Shown here one piece after another: positions 61,291 through 64,000 of a DNA stretch of 64,000 nt (positions are counted from its first letter, which is position 1; the number at the start of each line of letters is the position of its first letter). Where the stretch lies: contig NZ_VFSD01000014.1 in NCBI RefSeq assembly GCF_014332515.1, positions 1 through 64,000 on the forward strand. The letters run 5' to 3'. Position numbers and translations under genes: made by a program. Under the pieces are notes generated by a model. It did no database searches, was not told the DNA's origin, and saw nothing but the letters and a program-made list of their open reading frames with translations. This DNA is from Pontibacter beigongshangensis. Its GTDB lineage: Bacteria > Bacteroidota > Bacteroidia > Cytophagales > Hymenobacteraceae.

Positions 61291-61860
61291 ATGGCGCTAT
61301 ATATGAAAAAGCTGCTCCCTCTCCTCTCTCTCCTGTTCCTGCTGATGCTGGCATCCTGCGGTGACGACATGCCTAATCCTTTACCAAATGAGACCAGATC
61401 CTGGCTGGCTCCCGACATCAGTACAACCAGGATGTTCTACAGCGAAACCGGAGACGAGGACCTGATGCAGATCACGGTAAAAAATCACGAAAAGTACGGC
61501 GTTAAAAAGAACGTGATCAAATACCAGGCAGTTACCATAAATTTTGAAAGTCAGCAACAGAACTTGCACCTGGAGGTGGAAGGGCACGATACTACCATTA
61601 AGTTCACCAGCAAGGCAGATCAGGGAGAACCCCGCTTAACAAGGGTTCAAGGCCACTATTTTACTTATGAAGGATTTGATAGGGAATATTCTACAGACTT
61701 CGAACTACTGGGCAACAACATCCAGTTCGTGGAAAAACTCATCAACCTGAAAGCCTCCGAAACGAACGGTATAAAAGAGTTTTACTATGCCAAAGAATAT
61801 GGCCTAGTGGGCTACAAAACCAATGACGATAAGCTGTGGTCGTGGCTCATGAAAAAGTAA
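61291..61860 (+). CDS. Hypothetical lipoprotein
   Basis: 189 residues (or 185 from ATG 61303). Signal peptide with lipobox LMLASC; the mature part begins with an acidic DDMPNPLPNE stretch and contains beta-type sequence (MQITVKNHEKYGVKKN, VTINFESQQQNLHLEVEGHDTTIKF). No known domain recognised. Probably an outer-membrane or periplasmic lipoprotein. Bidirectional terminator at 61861-61898. Confidence 0.7.
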   Translation: MALYMKKLLPLLSLLFLLMLASCGDDMPNPLPNETRSWLAPDISTTRMFYSETGDEDLMQITVKNHEKYGVKKNVIKYQAVTINFESQQQNLHLEVEGHDTTIKFTSKADQGEPRLTRVQGHYFTYEGFDREYSTDFELLGNNIQFVEKLINLKASETNGIKEFYYAKEYGLVGYKTNDDKLWSWLMKK

Positions 61861-61898
61861 AAAGCCCCAACTCCGCCTGCGCAGCGTGTAGGGGCTTT
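61861..61898. terminator. Bidirectional terminator between convergent genes
   Basis: AAAGCCCC (61861-61868) pairs with GGGGCTTT (61891-61898), extended by adjacent A and T runs; serves the lipoprotein gene and the oxidoreductase gene. Confidence 0.75.
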
Positions 61899-61930
61899 AA
61901 TTTTATAGTTTTACCTGATCAGGAGCCAGA

Positions 61931-63277
61931 TCAGCTTTGCACCACTTCCTGCCGCGCATCATCGAAGGTTACGCGCTTGCCGGTTTGTGTGGCAATGCGG
62001 GTCATGATGGTGGCGACGGAGTGGTTGTAGCCGGCCCGGACCGAGGCATTGGGGGTCTGGCGGCTTCGCACGCACTCCATCCAGTTGCGCACGTGCAGCG
62101 AGGTGGTGGGGTCGCCTCCCATGTTAACCGATGTAGCCGTACCTCCTCCGTGGCTGGGCAATGTAAACTCCGCGAGCTGGTTAGGTTTCAGGCCCATAGC
62201 ACTTGCCTGCCGCTCCTCCAGGCCGCCCTCGGGCGTAATCTTGTTGGTATCGAGGTTGAGCATGCCGCCATTTGAATAGTAGAGCTCCTTTACGCCCCCG
62301 GCCGAGTTGCTGAAGCGAGAGGTATACACCACCTGGAACCCTTTGGAAAGATCATCTGCAGGACCGTAGTCGAACACGGCCGTCAGGGTATCGGGGTTCT
62401 CGCGGCCATCCTGCCACATATAAACGCCGCCATTGGCCACTACACTGCGCGGGTGTTCCAGCCCCGTAAACCAATGCACCGTGTCGATCTGGTGCGACAT
62501 CCACTGCCCCGGAATACCGGAGGAGTAGGGCCAGAACAAACGGTATTCCAGGTATTTGCGTGGATCCCAGGCCACTTTGGGCCGGTCCATGAGATAACGG
62601 TTCCAATCGGTATCCTGCTCCCTGATCTCTTTTACAAGTTGCGGCAAGCGCCAGCGGCCCGGCTGGTTCACGTTCCAGCTCATCTCCACCATTTTAATGT
62701 CGCCGAACTTGCCGGAGCGGATGTACTCGTTGGCAGCGATATAGTTGGGGGCGCTGCGGCGCTGCGAACCGATCTGCACGATCTTGCCTGTCTCTTCCAC
62801 TGCTTTCAGAATGGCGCGTGCATCTTCCATGGTCTCGGCCATCGGCTTTTCGATGTAGGCGTCCTTGCCATTGCGCACGGCCTCCACCCCCATCAGCGCA
62901 TGCTGAAAATCTGCTGTGCTGATGATCACGGCATCCAGGTTTTTGCTGGCGTACAGTTCGTCGTTGTTCCGGAACTTCTTCAGCTTGCCGCCCGACTTCG
63001 ATTTCACAAAAGCCTCCGCCTCCTCGCGCCTGCGGTTCCAGATATCCGACACCCCTACGAACTCAAAATTCAGCTCCTTGGCATAGTTCATAAAGGCCGG
63101 GTAAAGGGAATCTTTAAACCTGTTGGAGAAGCCCACAATGCCTACCTGCACCCGGTCGTTGGCACCGAGTATGCGGCTGTAGCTACTGGCACTGAGTCCC
63201 ATGAGTGAGAAACCGACTGTACCCAGCGCAGCCTTTTTCAAAAAATCTCTGCGGGAGTTGTTTTCCTGTATGTTCAT
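61931..63277 (-). CDS. Gfo/Idh/MocA family oxidoreductase, Tat-exported
   Basis: 448 residues. Twin-arginine signal RRDFLKKAALGTVGFSLMGLSA for folded export, then a Rossmann domain (VQVGIVGFSNRFKD), a mid-region EKPMAETMEDARAILKAVE and QIGSQRR, and the Gfo/Idh/MocA C-terminal domain (NVNQPGRWRLPQL, MSHQIDTVHWFTG). Likely acts on sugars or sugar derivatives with bound NAD(P) in the periplasm. With the DUF1080 gene just upstream it probably forms a carbohydrate pair (see findings). A repeat element lies in the 299-bp gap. Confidence 0.88.
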   Translation of the reverse strand: MNIQENNSRRDFLKKAALGTVGFSLMGLSASSYSRILGANDRVQVGIVGFSNRFKDSLYPAFMNYAKELNFEFVGVSDIWNRRREEAEAFVKSKSGGKLKKFRNNDELYASKNLDAVIISTADFQHALMGVEAVRNGKDAYIEKPMAETMEDARAILKAVEETGKIVQIGSQRRSAPNYIAANEYIRSGKFGDIKMVEMSWNVNQPGRWRLPQLVKEIREQDTDWNRYLMDRPKVAWDPRKYLEYRLFWPYSSGIPGQWMSHQIDTVHWFTGLEHPRSVVANGGVYMWQDGRENPDTLTAVFDYGPADDLSKGFQVVYTSRFSNSAGGVKELYYSNGGMLNLDTNKITPEGGLEERQASAMGLKPNQLAEFTLPSHGGGTATSVNMGGDPTTSLHVRNWMECVRSRQTPNASVRAGYNHSVATIMTRIATQTGKRVTFDDARQEVVQS

Positions 63278-63345
63278 TTGGCAGTTAGTTTGATTACCAG
63301 ATTTTTTTACAATTAGTGTTGTTTATGCTCCTCTAACTCTCTCGG

Positions 63346-63375
63346 ATTATTCCAATGATTTTTGCCCTCCGGAGG
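63346..63375 (-). repeat. Interspersed CCTCCGGAGG/AATTATT element
   Basis: ATTATTCCAATGATTTTTGCC then CCTCCGGAGG, followed by CTCCTGCTGCT. Confidence 0.75.
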
Positions 63376-63485
63376 CTCTGCCGCTCCTGCTGCTTCTTTA
63401 AGATGCTAGATATTAGATTTTAGATGATAGACTTTCGATCTAGTGATGAGTTATGAGTTGATAACTTTTTAAAGCCTGCGAAAAT

Positions 63486-63580
63486 TCATCTCCAAATCTT
63501 CTCATCTTCAAATCTCCAAATTTCCAAATCTTCAAATTGAAAAATTAGCACATCAGCACATTAACCCATTAGCACATTAA
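63486..63580. repeat. Octamer tandem repeats before and into the DUF1080 gene end
   Basis: Seven AAATCTTC-type 8-mers (63486-63541) followed by five TTAGCACA-type 8-mers (63545-63584), the second set reaching the stop codon of the neighbouring gene. Confidence 0.65.
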
Positions 63581-64000
63581 AGAGCTTTGATCTTAATGCT
63601 TCTGAAGCTGACCAGATCGCCGTGATCCTGGAGCAGGATGTGGCCTTCTGCCGCTTCGCCGAAGTTCTCCCAGGTTTTGTATTTGCTGTTGGCCACCAGG
63701 TTCCGGAATTCTTCGGAGCCCCGTACATACTCCAGCACCTTTATGCCGTTCAGGTAATGCTCCACTTTGTTGTCGGGGTGCACCACCACGCGGCCCTTGT
63801 TCCACTCTCCTATCGGGCGCAGGAAGCGCTTGGGTTTGTCGGCAGTTATCAGGTCGTATAAGGAGGCGAGGGTGCGGTTTCCGTCGCGGCCCATCTTGGC
63901 ATCGGGGTGCTTTTCGTCGTCGAGCACCTGGTACTCCAACCCGATGGCCGAGCCGGTGCTTTGCTCGTTGAGCGTTACAGAATATTTCACGCCGCTGTTA
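63577..64000 (-). CDS. DUF1080 (3-keto-disaccharide hydrolase-like) protein, partial
   Basis: Only the C-terminal ~140 residues are in the window; the frame continues past its end as [12 protein letters not shown]. Characteristic stretches are [49 protein letters not shown], and the strongly conserved C-terminal [21 protein letters not shown]1080 members act on 3-keto-glucosides or similar, in partnership with Gfo/Idh oxidoreductases. The start and any signal peptide lie outside the window. Confidence 0.85.
   Translation of the reverse strand, partial: NSGVKYSVTLNEQSTGSAIGLEYQVLDDEKHPDAKMGRDGNRTLASLYDLITADKPKRFLRPIGEWNKGRVVVHPDNKVEHYLNGIKVLEYVRGSEEFRNLVANSKYKTWENFGEAAEGHILLQDHGDLVSFRSIKIKAL

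Noticed and set aside
1591-63375. Interspersed elements as Rho-independent terminators
   Set aside because: The CCTCCGGAGG palindrome leaves no proper loop, orientation ignores neighbouring genes, and genuine terminators exist separately at several of the same genes.

Overview
The window reads as chromosomal DNA of a Bacteroidota bacterium, most likely a member of the Hymenobacteraceae (Pontibacter or a close relative). This rests on the protein families present (DUF3822, DUF3078, DUF4861, HYC_CC_PP-type protein, CtaA/Cox15, LolD, RibBA, CusA/B with DUF3347), on several perfect TAnnTTTG promoter -7 boxes, and on gene starts without Shine-Dalgarno sequences. Genus level is inference.

Layout. 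1-7 kb: housekeeping and small-metabolite genes (alanine aminotransferase, DUF3822-coaD, Nudix, pyrE, YfcE-like phosphodiesterase, a small basic protein, threonine aldolase). 7-11 kb: nitrogen module glnK-amtB-porin behind a long AT-rich leader with repeated CCCCC motifs. 11-24 kb: lytic transglycosylase, methyltransferase, cupin, cytochrome c-sugar dehydrogenase fusion, HAD phosphatase, an ABC transporter pair, ribBA, DUF4861 lipoprotein. 24-29 kb: RecQ and an MscS channel. 29-37 kb: a copper/heavy-metal efflux operon (HYC_CC_PP protein, CusA, TolC-like protein, CusB). 37-41 kb: two tandem paralogous secreted proteins and an orphan phage-like gene. 41.7-42.9 kb: a gene-free patch made of nested repeats. 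43-47.5 kb: LolD-like ATPase, AI-2E-type permease, sucC, hscB, tRNA-Leu.

47.6-49.9 kb: a conspicuously AT-rich three-gene operon inserted directly behind tRNA-Leu. It encodes a 457-residue protein with a C-terminal PD-(D/E)xK nuclease-like core and two small paralogous proteins of unknown family. This is the best candidate in the window for an undescribed (possibly defence-type) system. 50-64 kb: GH43-like protein, a 5'-truncated BlaR1/M56 remnant carrying BamE-like repeats, an alpha/beta hydrolase with a polyglutamine tract, a GAF histidine kinase, a PaxB-like membrane protein, a zinc-protease lipoprotein, DUF3078, heme A synthase, a lipoprotein, and at the right edge a Gfo/Idh/MocA oxidoreductase with a DUF1080 protein (cut by the window end).

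The intergenic spaces are unusually repeat-rich. About 24 copies of one short element (core CCTCCGGAGG, then a T-rich spacer, ending AATTATT on the opposite strand) are scattered through the window. Two pairs face each other as compact MITE-like hairpins. There are also REP-like palindromes, a dispersed ~85-bp repeat, a 200-bp hairpin element, and degenerate 7-mer and 8-mer tandem repeats, some lying immediately upstream of metal-efflux gene starts.
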